Shown here in pieces: positions 30,497 to 39,153 of a stretch of DNA of 64,000 nt. The DNA comes from DATLNF01 sp963765815 (GTDB lineage Bacteria; Actinomycetota; Actinomycetes; BP-191). The position numbers and the translations under genes were made by a program. Each line of letters opens with the position of its first letter. The stretch's first letter is position 1. The notes under the pieces were generated by a model, which saw only the letters and a program-made list of their open reading frames with translations, did no database searches and was not told the DNA's origin. The DNA lies in contig CAVXXT010000003.1 in the NCBI GenBank assembly GCA_963765815.1, positions 186,001 to 250,000 of the forward strand. The letters are read 5' to 3'.

Positions 30497-32181
30497 CTAC
30501 GGGGTGCCACGCGGCGGGTCGGCGACGCGCCAGTAGCGAACACCGCCAGACGTCGCGGGCGGGCCGAGAGCGGCTCCCACCCGGGCGACGTACTCCTCCT
30601 GCAACGGGCCGGGCTGCGCGATCACGAGCGTGATGCCGGCCGCGTCGAGCGACTCGGCCAGGTCGGCGGGGCAGTCCTCAGGCGCGCGACCGCTCAGGCA
30701 GGGCACCCGCAGCGTGCTGTGGAGGGCGAACTCGTGGAACTCCGGGGTGAGCAGGTAGGCGTCGTAGAGCGACCACGTGAAGTCGTCCTCGGCCTGCCAC
30801 AGCATCACGACCGGGTCGAACACGGGATGGCGCGCGACCTCGACGACATCGCCGGCGCGGAAGACCCCCGGTGGATATGGGGCAACGCGCTCGGACGGCA
30901 ACGGCAGCCGTGGTGCGACCGCGATCACGAGCAACGCGACGACGCAGAGGCGCAGGGCGACGAAGACGGCACGCCCACTCACGGCCGACGCGCGCGACGG
31001 CATGCCGATCCCGATGAGCAGGGCGAGCGCGAAGGCAGGGAAGAGGGTCAGGCGCCCGGGCAGGGCGTTCTCGAGCAGCGGCAGGTGACGTACGACGCGC
31101 CATAGCCCGGGCACCGGGACCCGCTCTTCGTCGAAGCGCACCACGGTGCCCAAGGACAGCGCGAGGGTGGTCCCGGCGAGCACCAGAAGCGGGACGCCGG
31201 CGTCGTGCGCTCGCCAGCGCCGATGGACATATGCGGCGAGGAGGACCAGCGGCGCCACGAAGCCAGTGGTCTCGAGCAGGTTCCCCGACAGACCCTCCGA
31301 GCCGAGACGACGGAAGACGGACGGGTTCTGGGCGGCGGTTGAGCTGACGATGTTCAGCAGGTCGATGTCATAGAGGCCGCGGGTGGGCAGCGTCATCGTG
31401 AGCCGCTGCGGTCCGCGGAGGAACATGGCGCCGAACGACAGCAGCACCGGCGCGGCAGCCAGCAGCGCGACGGCGACGCTGCCGGCGACGCGAGGCGCCA
31501 CGGCTCGAACGTCCGCTCGCCGCGCGATCAGCGACCAGCACAGCAGGATCAGCAGGGCGATGGCCGTCATCGCGATCATCTCGAGCCCGGTGAAGAGCTG
31601 AGCGACGGTGAGCGCGCCGAGGAGCAGTCCGGTGCGTCGGGGCGGACGCGACCCCCGGAGCAGGTCGAGCAGCAACGTCCCGACGAGCAGCGGGTAGCCC
31701 ACGAAGGCGAGGTTCGGGTGCCCGTAGGCGTGGCCCGCGACGAATGGGCAAGTGCTGATGAGCCACGCCGCGACGTACGCGCCGGCGGAGGTCGCGCACA
31801 GCCGTCGAGCCAGCGCGAACGCGGCGAGCAGGTTGCCGGCGAGGCAGCCGGCGAGCAGCAGGTTGTACGCCGCCGTCGGCCCGACCAGCAGGGTGACCGG
31901 TGACAGGAGAAGCGCGGCGAGCGGCATCGACGTGTTCCACGTGAGGTTCACGCCGTCCGGGAGGTTGGCCGCGTGGCTGAACAGCGGGTTGGTGCCGTGC
32001 GCGACGGCGTGCGGAGCCCACCGGAGGAACCAGCCGAACACAGCCGGGTCGCGCACTCCGCCGAGCAGTTGCCGTTCGGGTCGGGCCACACCGTGCAGGT
32101 CGCCACCGCGGCGAGCGCCACCGACATCAGTGTCGCGACGCGCCACCGCCCGACAAGCTGGGCGGCCTCGCCATCGCTCAC
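30497..32181 (-). CDS. Polytopic membrane protein, GT-C/YfhO-like (frameshifted near N-terminus)
   Basis: About 560 residues with ~10 membrane helices. The N-terminus MSDGEAAQLVGRWRVATLMS lies in one frame (GTG 32181, overlapping the pepQ stop as GTGA). After a switch near 32066 the protein continues FGWFLRWAPHAVAHGTNPLF, HAANLPDGVNLTWNTSMPLA and so on. A large loop (ENALPGRLTLFPAF) and a soluble C-terminal part (FHEFALHSTLRVPCLSGRAP) follow. The Asn-Pro-Leu-Phe and PDGVNLTWNTSMP motifs occur in a group of uncharacterised actinobacterial glycosyltransferase-like membrane proteins. Substrate unknown. Confidence 0.68.
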
Positions 32182-33257
32182 CGAAGCACCAGCAGGTCCT
32201 TCGGCGCCGTCGTGAGGGACTCCGGACCGCTCGGGCGCACAACCAGGCTGTCCTCGATCCGGACGCCGCCTCGTCCGGGGAGGTAGACGCCAGGCTCCAC
32301 CGTCACCGGCATGCCGTCACGAAGGACGTCAGTGCCGTCCTTGCGCAACGACGGCGCCTCGTGGATCTCCAGCCCCACGCCGTGCCCGAGCGAGTGGGTG
32401 TAGTGCTCGGCGTGTCCGGCGTCGTCGATTACGTCGCGGGCCGCCTTGTCCAGCTCCGCCGAGGTGGCACCGGCGCGCAGCGCGTCGATGCCGGCCTGCT
32501 GCGACGCCGCGACGAGAGCGTGCAGCTCGCGCTGCCAGTCGGCCGGCTCGCCGATCACGATCGTGCGCGTCATGTCGGAGTGGTAGCCCTCGACAAGCGC
32601 GCCGAAGTCGAACTTCACGAAGTCGCCGGGCTCGACTACGCGGTCGGTCGGGCGGTGGTGCGGGATCGCGCTGTTGGGCCCGCTCGCGACGATCGTCTCG
32701 AAGCTCGGGCCGTCGGCGCCGCACGCGCGCATGCGCGCCTCGAGGTCGGCGCCGATCTCCTTCTCGGTGCGGCCGGCCAGCGTGGTCTGCCACAGCTCCG
32801 CGATCGCGTCGTCGGCGGCCTTGCAGGCGCGGCGGAGCAGGGCGATCTCGTCCTCGTCCTTCACCGCCCGCAGCCCCTCGACGACCCAGCCGAGCGGGAG
32901 CAGCTCAGCCTGGTCGGTGACCGCGGTCAGCCGGCCGTGCGCCTCGACGGTGACGTCGTGCGCCTCGAAGCCCAGTTTCACCCGGCCCGCCTTCGCTGCG
33001 CGGTCGACGAGGTCGGTCGTGACCGCCGCAGTGATGAGGCGCTCGACGTCGGGCGCCTGCTGCTCGGACTGGGTGATGTAGCGGCCGTCGGTGGTCAGCA
33101 CCTCGGTGTCCGGCGTGAGGAGCAACGCGCCGTTGCTGCCGGTGAAGCCGGTGAGGTAGCGCACGTTGACGAGGCGCGTGATGAGCACCGCGTCGAGACC
33201 GTTCTCGGCGAAGGCAGTGCGCAACGCGGCACGGCGTACTGCGTGGTTCTCAGGCAT
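32178..33257 (-). CDS. pepQ: Xaa-Pro aminopeptidase (M24 family)
   Basis: The 359-residue protein has an N-terminal creatinase-like domain (to ~130) and an M24 pita-bread domain. Metal ligands are seen in order: FDFGALVEGYHSDMTRT (two Asp), LGHGVGLEIHEAP (His), VEPGVYLPG (Glu) and VRIEDSLVV (Glu). It sits between aroQ and efp, as in Streptomyces. Gene symbols pepQ and pepP are both used; exact substrate preference cannot be read from sequence. Confidence 0.9.
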   Translation of the reverse strand: MPENHAVRRAALRTAFAENGLDAVLITRLVNVRYLTGFTGSNGALLLTPDTEVLTTDGRYITQSEQQAPDVERLITAAVTTDLVDRAAKAGRVKLGFEAHDVTVEAHGRLTAVTDQAELLPLGWVVEGLRAVKDEDEIALLRRACKAADDAIAELWQTTLAGRTEKEIGADLEARMRACGADGPSFETIVASGPNSAIPHHRPTDRVVEPGDFVKFDFGALVEGYHSDMTRTIVIGEPADWQRELHALVAASQQAGIDALRAGATSAELDKAARDVIDDAGHAEHYTHSLGHGVGLEIHEAPSLRKDGTDVLRDGMPVTVEPGVYLPGRGGVRIEDSLVVRPSGPESLTTAPKDLLVLR

Positions 33258-33272
33258 CGGCGCTTCCTCGGG

Positions 33273-33448
33273 TCAGGACTGGACTCGACAGTCGTCGGAG
33301 CGGTGGTCGATCCGGCCGACCCGGACCCAGGTGCAGCGAGCCTACGAGATCCTCGTGCAGCAACTCCGTGTCGGTCGGTCGGCAGGAGGCGATCCAGCTC
33401 GCGTGCAGCCGTCTGAGCAAGGAGAAATTCGCCGTCAGGGCTTCGCAC
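33273..33448 (-). pseudogene. Decayed RelE/ParE-type toxin remnant
   Basis: Just after the antitoxin, with a start codon overlapping its 3' end (GTG 33448), comes FLLAQTAARELDRLLPTD, which resembles the N-terminal helix of RelE toxins. About 45 codons that should follow are missing or scrambled. Another frame then gives VRVGRIDHRSDDCRVQS and a stop at 33273, close to the typical RelE end (V-x-x-I/V-D-H-R-x-D-x-Y-R). The span is not a multiple of three. I read it as a toxin inactivated by internal deletion and frameshift, although assembly indels may add to the damage. Confidence 0.5.
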
Positions 33449-33713
33449 GCAGGTATCGCCGTCGAACCTCTGCCGCGTTCATCCCCTCGCCATTCGCGGC
33501 TTCCACCCGACCATCCGCGATGTCCTGCATCGCCGATGGGTTGGAGAGCAGGTCGAGCGTCCCCTCGAGGGCGTCGAGGTCATCGACGGACATCAGCACC
33601 GCGTCCTCGCGCCCGCGCCGGGTGATGAATACCCGGTCGTGCGTGTCGACGACGCGGTCAACCACCTCGGAGAAGCGGGCCTTCACCCGCTCCACGGGCA
33701 TCGACTCGGACAT
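33435..33713 (-). CDS. Phd/YefM-family antitoxin
   Basis: The 92-residue protein starts MSESMPVERVKARFSEVVDR, the Phd/YefM fold (N-terminal DNA-binding strand and helix), followed by VFITRRGREDAVLMSVDDLD and a C-terminal tail that would wrap a RelE-like toxin (AANGEGMNAAEVRRRYL). The ATG at 33713 was chosen because the longer frame upstream lacks similarity. Its toxin partner downstream looks broken, so it may survive as an orphan antitoxin or autoregulator. Confidence 0.82.
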   Translation of the reverse strand: MSESMPVERVKARFSEVVDRVVDTHDRVFITRRGREDAVLMSVDDLDALEGTLDLLSNPSAMQDIADGRVEAANGEGMNAAEVRRRYLRAKP

Positions 33714-33760
33714 GCCACCACTATGACCAGAGCACATTCGACCGTCACGGAGCCGCGCCA

Positions 33761-34198
33761 TTACTCCTCGAGCAGTCGCGCCACCGCGAGGAGGGCGAGG
33801 CGGTAGGAGTCGACGCCGAGGCCGGTGATCGTGCCGCGGACCACCGCCGAGACGACGCTGTGGTGCCGGAACTCCTCGCGCGCCGCGATGTTGGTGATGT
33901 GCACCTCGACCACCGGCACCGACAGCGCGGCGCAGGCGTCGCGCAGCGGGTTCGAGAAGTGGCTCAGCGCGGCCGGGTTGATGACGACCGCCGCCGCATC
34001 GAGCTGCGCGTCTGCCAGCCACCCCATCAGGACGGCCTCGTCGTCGGTCTGCCGGACGTCGGCGGTCAGCCCGAGCCCGGTCGCCGTCGACTCGCACAGC
34101 GCCACCAGCTCGGCGTACGTCGTGTGCCCGTAGACCTCCGGCTCACGGGTGCCGAGACGGCCGAGGTTGGGTCCGTTGAGGACGAAGACCGGCTTCAT
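33761..34198 (-). CDS. aroQ: 3-Dehydroquinate dehydratase, type II
   Basis: Third shikimate-pathway step. The 145-residue protein has VFVLNGPNLGRLGTREPEVY with the catalytic Arg and Tyr, VVINPAALSHFS, and VEVHITNIAAREEFRHHSV with the catalytic His. Size and motifs are those of the dodecameric type II enzyme. The ATG at 34198 overlaps the aroB stop (ATGA). It closes the aroC-aroK-aroB-aroQ run. Confidence 0.95.
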   Translation of the reverse strand: MKPVFVLNGPNLGRLGTREPEVYGHTTYAELVALCESTATGLGLTADVRQTDDEAVLMGWLADAQLDAAAVVINPAALSHFSNPLRDACAALSVPVVEVHITNIAAREEFRHHSVVSAVVRGTITGLGVDSYRLALLAVARLLEE

Positions 34199-35271
34199 GA
34201 GCCGGCGACGTCGCCGTACGCCGCCTCGAGCACCTGCTCCGGCGGGTCCTCGATGACGCTCGGTCGACCTAGACCCTCCAGCACGATCACGCGCAGGTGT
34301 GACCCACGGGACTTCTTGTCGACGGCCATCGCGGCGCGCACGGTCGCCCAGTCCCCGTCGTACCGCGTCGGCAGGCCGAGTGATGCGAGGACCTCGCGGT
34401 GTCGGCTCGCCGTCGGGACGTCCAGGGTGCCGACCAGCCGGCCGACCGCGGCGGCGAAGCACAGGCCGACGCTGACCGCGTCGCCGTGCCGCCAGGCGCC
34501 GTAGCCCTCGGTCCGCTCGATGGCGTGGGCCAGCGTGTGCCCGTAATTGAGGATCTCGCGGCGCCCGCGCTCGGTCGGGTCACCGCCGACGACGTCGGCC
34601 TTCACCCGGATCGCCCGCTCGACGACGTCGCGCAATGCAACCGGCTCGCCGGCCAGCAGCGCCGCGGGGTCGGCCTCGATGCGGTCGAGGATCACCGGGT
34701 CGGCGATGAAGCCGGCCTTGACCACCTCGGCCAGCCCGGCCGCGAGGTCCGCCGGCGGGAGCGTGCGGAGCAGGTCGAGGTCGACGACCACCCCGGCCGG
34801 GTCGTGGAAAGCGCCGACCAGGTTCTTGCCGACCGGCGTGTTGATCGCTGTCTTGCCGCCGATCGACGCGTCGACCATGCCGAGCAGCGTCGTCGGCACG
34901 TGCACCACTCGCACGCCACGCAGCCAGGTCGCGGCGGCGAAGCCGGCGACGTCGGTGACCGCTCCCCCGCCGACCGCGACGACAGCATCGGAGCGGGTGA
35001 CGCCGTGCTCGGCGAGCTGCGCCCACAGCGCGGTGACCACCTCGAGGTCCTTCGCCGCCTCCCCGTCGGGCACGACGACACCCCGCGCCCTGACGCCCGC
35101 AGCGGACAGCGCCACAGCGACGTCGCTCGCGATGTCGGCGACCGACGGCGAGTGCAGGACGACAGCGGTCCCGACTCCGTCGAGCAGGCCGGCCACCTGC
35201 CCGAGCACGCCCGAGCCGATCTCGACCCGATACGCCGGGTCGCCGCCGACGTGCACCGTCGTCACGGTCAT
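34195..35271 (-). CDS. aroB: 3-Dehydroquinate synthase
   Basis: The product cyclises DAHP to 3-dehydroquinate using NAD and zinc. The 358-residue frame has PDGEAAKDLEVV, AVGGGAVTDVAGFAAATWLRG (NAD loop), PTTLLGMVDASIGGKTAIN, NLVGAFHDP, and the metal ligands in ERGRREILNYGHTLAHAIE and WRHGDAVSVG. The frame is intact. It overlaps aroK and aroQ at its ends. Confidence 0.96.
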   Translation of the reverse strand: MTVTTVHVGGDPAYRVEIGSGVLGQVAGLLDGVGTAVVLHSPSVADIASDVAVALSAAGVRARGVVVPDGEAAKDLEVVTALWAQLAEHGVTRSDAVVAVGGGAVTDVAGFAAATWLRGVRVVHVPTTLLGMVDASIGGKTAINTPVGKNLVGAFHDPAGVVVDLDLLRTLPPADLAAGLAEVVKAGFIADPVILDRIEADPAALLAGEPVALRDVVERAIRVKADVVGGDPTERGRREILNYGHTLAHAIERTEGYGAWRHGDAVSVGLCFAAAVGRLVGTLDVPTASRHREVLASLGLPTRYDGDWATVRAAMAVDKKSRGSHLRVIVLEGLGRPSVIEDPPEQVLEAAYGDVAGS

Positions 35272-35783
35272 GCGGCGAGCTCCGCGAGGCGGCGTACGAC
35301 GTCGTCGGCGACGTCCTCGGCCGTGCGGTCGTCGGTCGGCACTGTGACCGTCGCGACCTGCTCGTAGAAGCCGCGTCGTGCCTCCAGCAGCTCGCGCAGC
35401 CGGGCGCGGGGGTTGTCGACGAGGACCGGACGGCTCACGCCGAAGCCCACCCGCTGCGCGGCGGCGGCCACTCCGGTCTCGAGGTAGACGACCCGGTGGC
35501 CGCGCAGCGCCTCGCGAGTCTCCGGGTCCAGTACCGCCCCGCCGCCGAGTGCGAGGACGCCGTCGTGGGTCGCCAGGGCAGCGCGAACCGCGGCGGCCTC
35601 GAGCGCACGGAAGGCCGGCTCACCATCGAGGACGAAGAGGTCAGCGACGGTGCGGCCGGCGGTCGCCTCGACGTCGCGGTCGGTGTCGCGGAACGCCACG
35701 CCGAGCCGCTTTGCCACCAGCTCGCCGACCGTCGACTTGCCGGCGCCCGGCGGGCCGACCAGCACGCAGGCCGGAGCCGTCAT
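35268..35783 (-). CDS. aroK: Shikimate kinase
   Basis: The 171-residue P-loop kinase has Walker A GPPGAGKST, the shikimate-binding RDTDRDVEATAG (DxD), FRALE and LALGGGAVLD. The lid has RPVLVDNPRARLRELLEAR. Size is normal. It overlaps aroC and aroB by ATGA-type junctions, so the block is translated together. Confidence 0.95.
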   Translation of the reverse strand: MTAPACVLVGPPGAGKSTVGELVAKRLGVAFRDTDRDVEATAGRTVADLFVLDGEPAFRALEAAAVRAALATHDGVLALGGGAVLDPETREALRGHRVVYLETGVAAAAQRVGFGVSRPVLVDNPRARLRELLEARRGFYEQVATVTVPTDDRTAEDVADDVVRRLAELAA

Positions 35784-36982
35784 GCGATGACCAGGTGCTC
35801 GAGGTATGACGCGTGGTTGCGGCGCACCTCGGCGACCGAGTCGCCGCCGAACTTCTCCAGCACCGCGTCGGCCAGGGTGAGCGCGACGACCGCCTCGGCG
35901 ATGACCGCCGCGGCAGGGACGGCGCAGACGTCGGAGCGCTGGGCGATCGCCTTGGCCGGCTCCCCGGTCGCGACGTCGACGGTCTGCAGCGGCCGGGACA
36001 GCGTCGAGATCGGCTTCATCGCCGCGCGCAGCCGCAGCACCTCGCCGGTGCTCATGCCGCCCTCGACGCCGCCGGCCCGGCCGGTCACCCGGCGTACGCC
36101 GTTGTCGGTGGCCACGATCTCGTCGTGCGAGGCGCTGCCCCGCCGGGACGCCACGTCGAAGCCGTCGCCGAGCTCGACCCCCTTGATGGCCTGGATGCCC
36201 ATGACGGCGGCGGCGAGCCGGGAGTCGAGGCGGCGGTCCCAGTGCACGTGGCTGCCCAGGCCGGGCGGTAGCCCGTAGACCAGCACCTCGACGACGCCGC
36301 CGAGGGTGTCGGCGTCGGCCTTCGCGGCGTCGATCTCGGCAACCATCGACGCAGCGGCCTCGGGATCGAAGCAGCGGCAGGGGTCGGCGTCGACGGCGTC
36401 ACGATCCTCCGCGGTCGGCCATGCGCCCTCGGGCGCTGCGGCTCCGCCGATCCGCACGACATGGCTGACGACCTCGACGCCGATGGCCTGGCGGAGGAAC
36501 GCCGCGGCGACCGCACCGAGGGCGACCCGGCTGGTCGTCTCGCGGGCGCTGGCCCGCTCGAGCACCGGCCGGGCATCGGTGAGCCCGTACTTCTGCATGC
36601 CGGCGAGATCAGCGTGACCGGGACGCGGGCGAGTGAGCGCGGCGGCGCGGGCGACGTCGTCGAATCGGCCCGGGTCGTCGTACCGACGGCCGTCGGCGTC
36701 GGCCGGGTCGGCGGCCATCACCTCGGCCCACTTGGGCCACTCGGTGTTGCCGATGCGCACCGCGAACGGGCTGCCGATCGTCAGACCGTGGATGACGCCG
36801 CCGGTGATCTCGACGTCGTCGCGCTCGAACTGCATCCGCGCGCCACGGCCGTAGCCGGCGCGGCGACGAGCCAGCGCGTCGCCGATCTCCTTGGTCGAGA
36901 TCTCAATCCCGGCCGGCAGCCCTTCGACCACGGCGGTCAGCGACGGGCCGTGGGACTCCCCGGCGGTGAGATATCTGAGCAC
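35780..36982 (-). CDS. aroC: Chorismate synthase
   Basis: The last shikimate step, FMN-dependent elimination to chorismate. The 400-residue frame starts LRYLTAGESHGPSLTAVVEG, followed by RRAGYGRGARMQFE, RPRPGHADLAGMQKYG, the signature RASARETTSRVALG, and RRGSASHDEI. The GTG at 36982 has GGAGG eight bases upstream; the frame runs on upstream without similarity. A strong hairpin lies just upstream, separating it from the pilus genes. Confidence 0.95.
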   Translation of the reverse strand: MLRYLTAGESHGPSLTAVVEGLPAGIEISTKEIGDALARRRAGYGRGARMQFERDDVEITGGVIHGLTIGSPFAVRIGNTEWPKWAEVMAADPADADGRRYDDPGRFDDVARAAALTRPRPGHADLAGMQKYGLTDARPVLERASARETTSRVALGAVAAAFLRQAIGVEVVSHVVRIGGAAAPEGAWPTAEDRDAVDADPCRCFDPEAAASMVAEIDAAKADADTLGGVVEVLVYGLPPGLGSHVHWDRRLDSRLAAAVMGIQAIKGVELGDGFDVASRRGSASHDEIVATDNGVRRVTGRAGGVEGGMSTGEVLRLRAAMKPISTLSRPLQTVDVATGEPAKAIAQRSDVCAVPAAAVIAEAVVALTLADAVLEKFGGDSVAEVRRNHASYLEHLVIA

Positions 36983-37010
36983 GCTGCGATCCTCCCACTC
37001 ACACGACGAA

Positions 37011-37037
37011 GCCCCCGCCGGATTCCTCCGCGGGGGC
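37011..37037 (-). terminator. Terminator after the pilus operon
   Basis: A perfect GC-only stem of 8 bp (GCCCCCGC / GCGGGGGC) with an 11-nt loop lies 25 bp after the PilP-like gene and 29 bp before the aroC start. It probably ends pilus transcription, so aroC would need its own promoter in the short gap or read-through. Confidence 0.7.
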
Positions 37038-37061
37038 CTCGTGCGAACGTCGCGTCTGGTG

Positions 37062-37727
37062 CTACTTGAGGACTTCCTGGCCTTCGCAGAGCTGGAAGTT
37101 CTCGTCGCCGTAGAGGAACGTCGCACACTCGCCGCTGGCGGAGAGCAGCTGGTAGTTGGTGGCGAAGGTCGCGCCGACGACCGGCGTGTACACGGTGCTG
37201 CCGACTCGGGTCTGCGCGTAGGTGCGGCCGTCGCGGACGAACACGTCAATGAGCGACACTCGGTTGCCGCCGACCTGGGTGGAGCCACCGGGTGCCGGCT
37301 GGCCGCCGGTGCCGGTGCCGCCGCCAGTGGTCCCGCCGGACGTCGTTCCGCCGCTGGTCGTACCGCCCGACGTTGTTCCGCCGGACGTGGCTCCGCCGCC
37401 GACCACCACGACGCCGCCACCGAGAGCGGGCTCGGTGTAGAGCGGGCGGAACGGATCACGCCCCACCGTGTCGTTGAAGGTCTCGGTGATCGGCACCGGC
37501 TTGGTCGGCACAGCGGAGGCGGACGCCGTCGGCGACGCGAGCGGGCGACGGCGCACCGGCACGACCGCGTCGTCGGTCGACTCGCCGGAGAACATCGGCA
37601 GCACGACGAACACGCCCAGCAGCGCGAGCGCGACGACGCCGGCGACGGCCGCGATGAGGCGTCGGTTGTCGCGCTCGGCGACAACGTCTTCGGTGTCGGC
37701 GTCGAAGGGGAACGCGGGCTCAGTCAT
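37062..37727 (-). CDS. PilP-like pilus assembly protein with a Gly/Ser/Thr repeat linker
   Basis: The 221-residue protein has a cytoplasmic N-terminus, one membrane helix (LIAAVAGVVALALLGVFVVL, about 24-43), a Pro/Ala/Thr linker, the motif VGRDPFRPLY, a low-complexity stretch of five-residue TTSGG repeats (about 114-135), and a C-terminal beta domain (RVSLIDVFVRDGRTYAQTRV). RDPF followed by a beta domain recalls PilP, and the gene comes straight after pilM-N-O. PilP is normally a lipoprotein that docks a secretin; here it has a membrane anchor and there is no secretin. By position it is the fourth alignment-complex protein. Confidence 0.62.
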   Translation of the reverse strand: MTEPAFPFDADTEDVVAERDNRRLIAAVAGVVALALLGVFVVLPMFSGESTDDAVVPVRRRPLASPTASASAVPTKPVPITETFNDTVGRDPFRPLYTEPALGGGVVVVGGGATSGGTTSGGTTSGGTTSGGTTGGGTGTGGQPAPGGSTQVGGNRVSLIDVFVRDGRTYAQTRVGSTVYTPVVGATFATNYQLLSASGECATFLYGDENFQLCEGQEVLK

Positions 37728-37736
37728 CGGACTTCC

Positions 37737-38480
37737 CTACTGCGCCGGGGTAGCGGAGGTGGACGGCGACGCCACGGCCACGGGACTGGCGACGAGAGCC
37801 GGAGACGCGGCAGTGATCGGGGCGGCAGGGGCTGCCGTGGGCGCCGTCATGTACACCCGGCCGGTGATCGCCGCAACGACGTCATTCGCAGAGACCGTGG
37901 ACGAGTCGGCGGATCCCTTGAACGGCGCGACGGTGAAAGCTCCGACCTGCATCGACCGGGTGAGGTCCTCGATGTTGCTGAAGAACTGCTGGACCTGGAC
38001 ATACCCGCCATGGACCGACAGCGTGATCGGGATCTGGAACAGCGGCTCGGTCGCTGCCAACGCACCGGCGGCGCTCACCGGTGCGGCGCCCGGCGTCGTT
38101 GCGGCGGCGGGCGCGCCCGCCGCCGGGGCGGCGACGGCCATGGCGACCGGCGGACTGGGGGCGAGCGAGACGAGCTCGACGCCGGCCCGGTCTGCCGCGT
38201 CCGTCAGCGTGCGGATCAAGGTGGGCAGCGCGGGGTTGTCCGGGATGCGCGTGGCGAACTTCGCCAGCTTTGCCTGCAGCGCGGGCATCTCGGCGGCCTG
38301 CTTCTCCAGCCGCGTGATCTCTGTCTGCAGCCGGGCATTCGCCTGGTCCTGGGCCTCGGTCGCGGCGCGGACCTCGGCGGCCTTGTCCGACTTCGGCTGG
38401 ACGAGCAGGAACCACCCGCCCGCCAGGATGGCGAGGATGGCCACGACAGCCAGGAGCGTCCACTGACGCATGCGGTCCAC
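37737..38480 (-). CDS. pilO: Type IV pilus alignment protein PilO
   Basis: The 247-residue protein has a short cytoplasmic start, one membrane helix (WTLLAVVAILAILAGGWFLL), a coiled coil (about 30-75: AEVRAATEAQDQANARLQTE) and a ferredoxin-like domain. The latter contains FQIPITLSVHGGYVQVQQFF and NIEDLTRSMQVGAFTVA, the usual PilO core. Ala/Pro-rich stretches interrupt and end the domain. The GTG at 38480 lies directly after pilN. Confidence 0.82.
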   Translation of the reverse strand: MDRMRQWTLLAVVAILAILAGGWFLLVQPKSDKAAEVRAATEAQDQANARLQTEITRLEKQAAEMPALQAKLAKFATRIPDNPALPTLIRTLTDAADRAGVELVSLAPSPPVAMAVAAPAAGAPAAATTPGAAPVSAAGALAATEPLFQIPITLSVHGGYVQVQQFFSNIEDLTRSMQVGAFTVAPFKGSADSSTVSANDVVAAITGRVYMTAPTAAPAAPITAASPALVASPVAVASPSTSATPAQ

Positions 38481-38481
38481 G

Positions 38482-39153
38482 TCAGTCCCCCAGCAGTCTC
38501 TGCACCCGGTCGGACAGGGCGGCCTCGGTGAGCGTCACGCTCGATGCGAAGTTGTAGACCTTGCGGGTCCCGATCACCGTCTCCGAGGAGCTGGAGAAGT
38601 AGGCGTTGCTGAACCCCTTCTGGCGGGCGAGCACCTCCAGCCAGGTGGCGACGTCGTCGTGGTCGAACGCGACGCCGGCGAAGTTGACGGAGCCGATCGT
38701 CGCCGCGGAACCGGGGACGGTCGCCGCGGGCGTGGTGGCGGCGGTGCCGCCGCTGCCGGCGGAAGCGGACATCGACGTCAGCCAGACGTTGTCCGGGACG
38801 GTCAGCATGAGGTCGTTGAGGTAGCCCGACCACGCGACGTCCTGTGCCAGCGCGGTGCGCAGCACGGCCTCCTTCGCGCTGACAGCCGCGAAGGTGTCGG
38901 CGACGACCTGCAGATCGGCCCGCTTGGCGGCGAGCGCGACGTTGCGCTGCTTCGACGTGGCCAGCTCGTCCTCGGCGTCGTTGACCTTCGCCACTTGCGC
39001 GGCGTAGAGCACGCCGACAACGACGACCGCACCCGCGACGGCCGCGACGAGGCCGGCCTGCACCTTGCGCGCGCGCTGGGCCTCCGCGATCTCCGGCGGC
39101 AGCAGGTTGACCCTGGCTACCGTCGTGGTCGACGTGACCGTCTGCGACGCCAC
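38482..39153 (-). CDS. pilN: Type IV pilus alignment protein PilN
   Basis: The 223-residue protein carries the short cytoplasmic PilM-docking motif ARVNLLPPEIAEAQRARK near the N-terminus, as in known PilN (INLLP). A membrane helix (AGLVAAVAGAVVVVGVLYAA), a coiled coil (ELATSKQRNVALAAKRADLQ) and a PilN domain (DLMLTVPDNVWLTSMSA, GVAFDHDDVATWLEVLAR) follow. The GTG at 39153 overlaps the pilM stop (TAGTG). Confidence 0.87.
   Translation of the reverse strand: MASQTVTSTTTVARVNLLPPEIAEAQRARKVQAGLVAAVAGAVVVVGVLYAAQVAKVNDAEDELATSKQRNVALAAKRADLQVVADTFAAVSAKEAVLRTALAQDVAWSGYLNDLMLTVPDNVWLTSMSASAGSGGTAATTPAATVPGSAATIGSVNFAGVAFDHDDVATWLEVLARQKGFSNAYFSSSSETVIGTRKVYNFASSVTLTEAALSDRVQRLLGD

Noticed and set aside
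37321..37400. Short tandem DNA repeats as a possible phase-variation tract
   Set aside because: The repeat encodes TTSGG units with varied codons (15-bp period, imperfect), so it is a protein linker rather than a slippage-prone tract, and a unit change would keep the frame.
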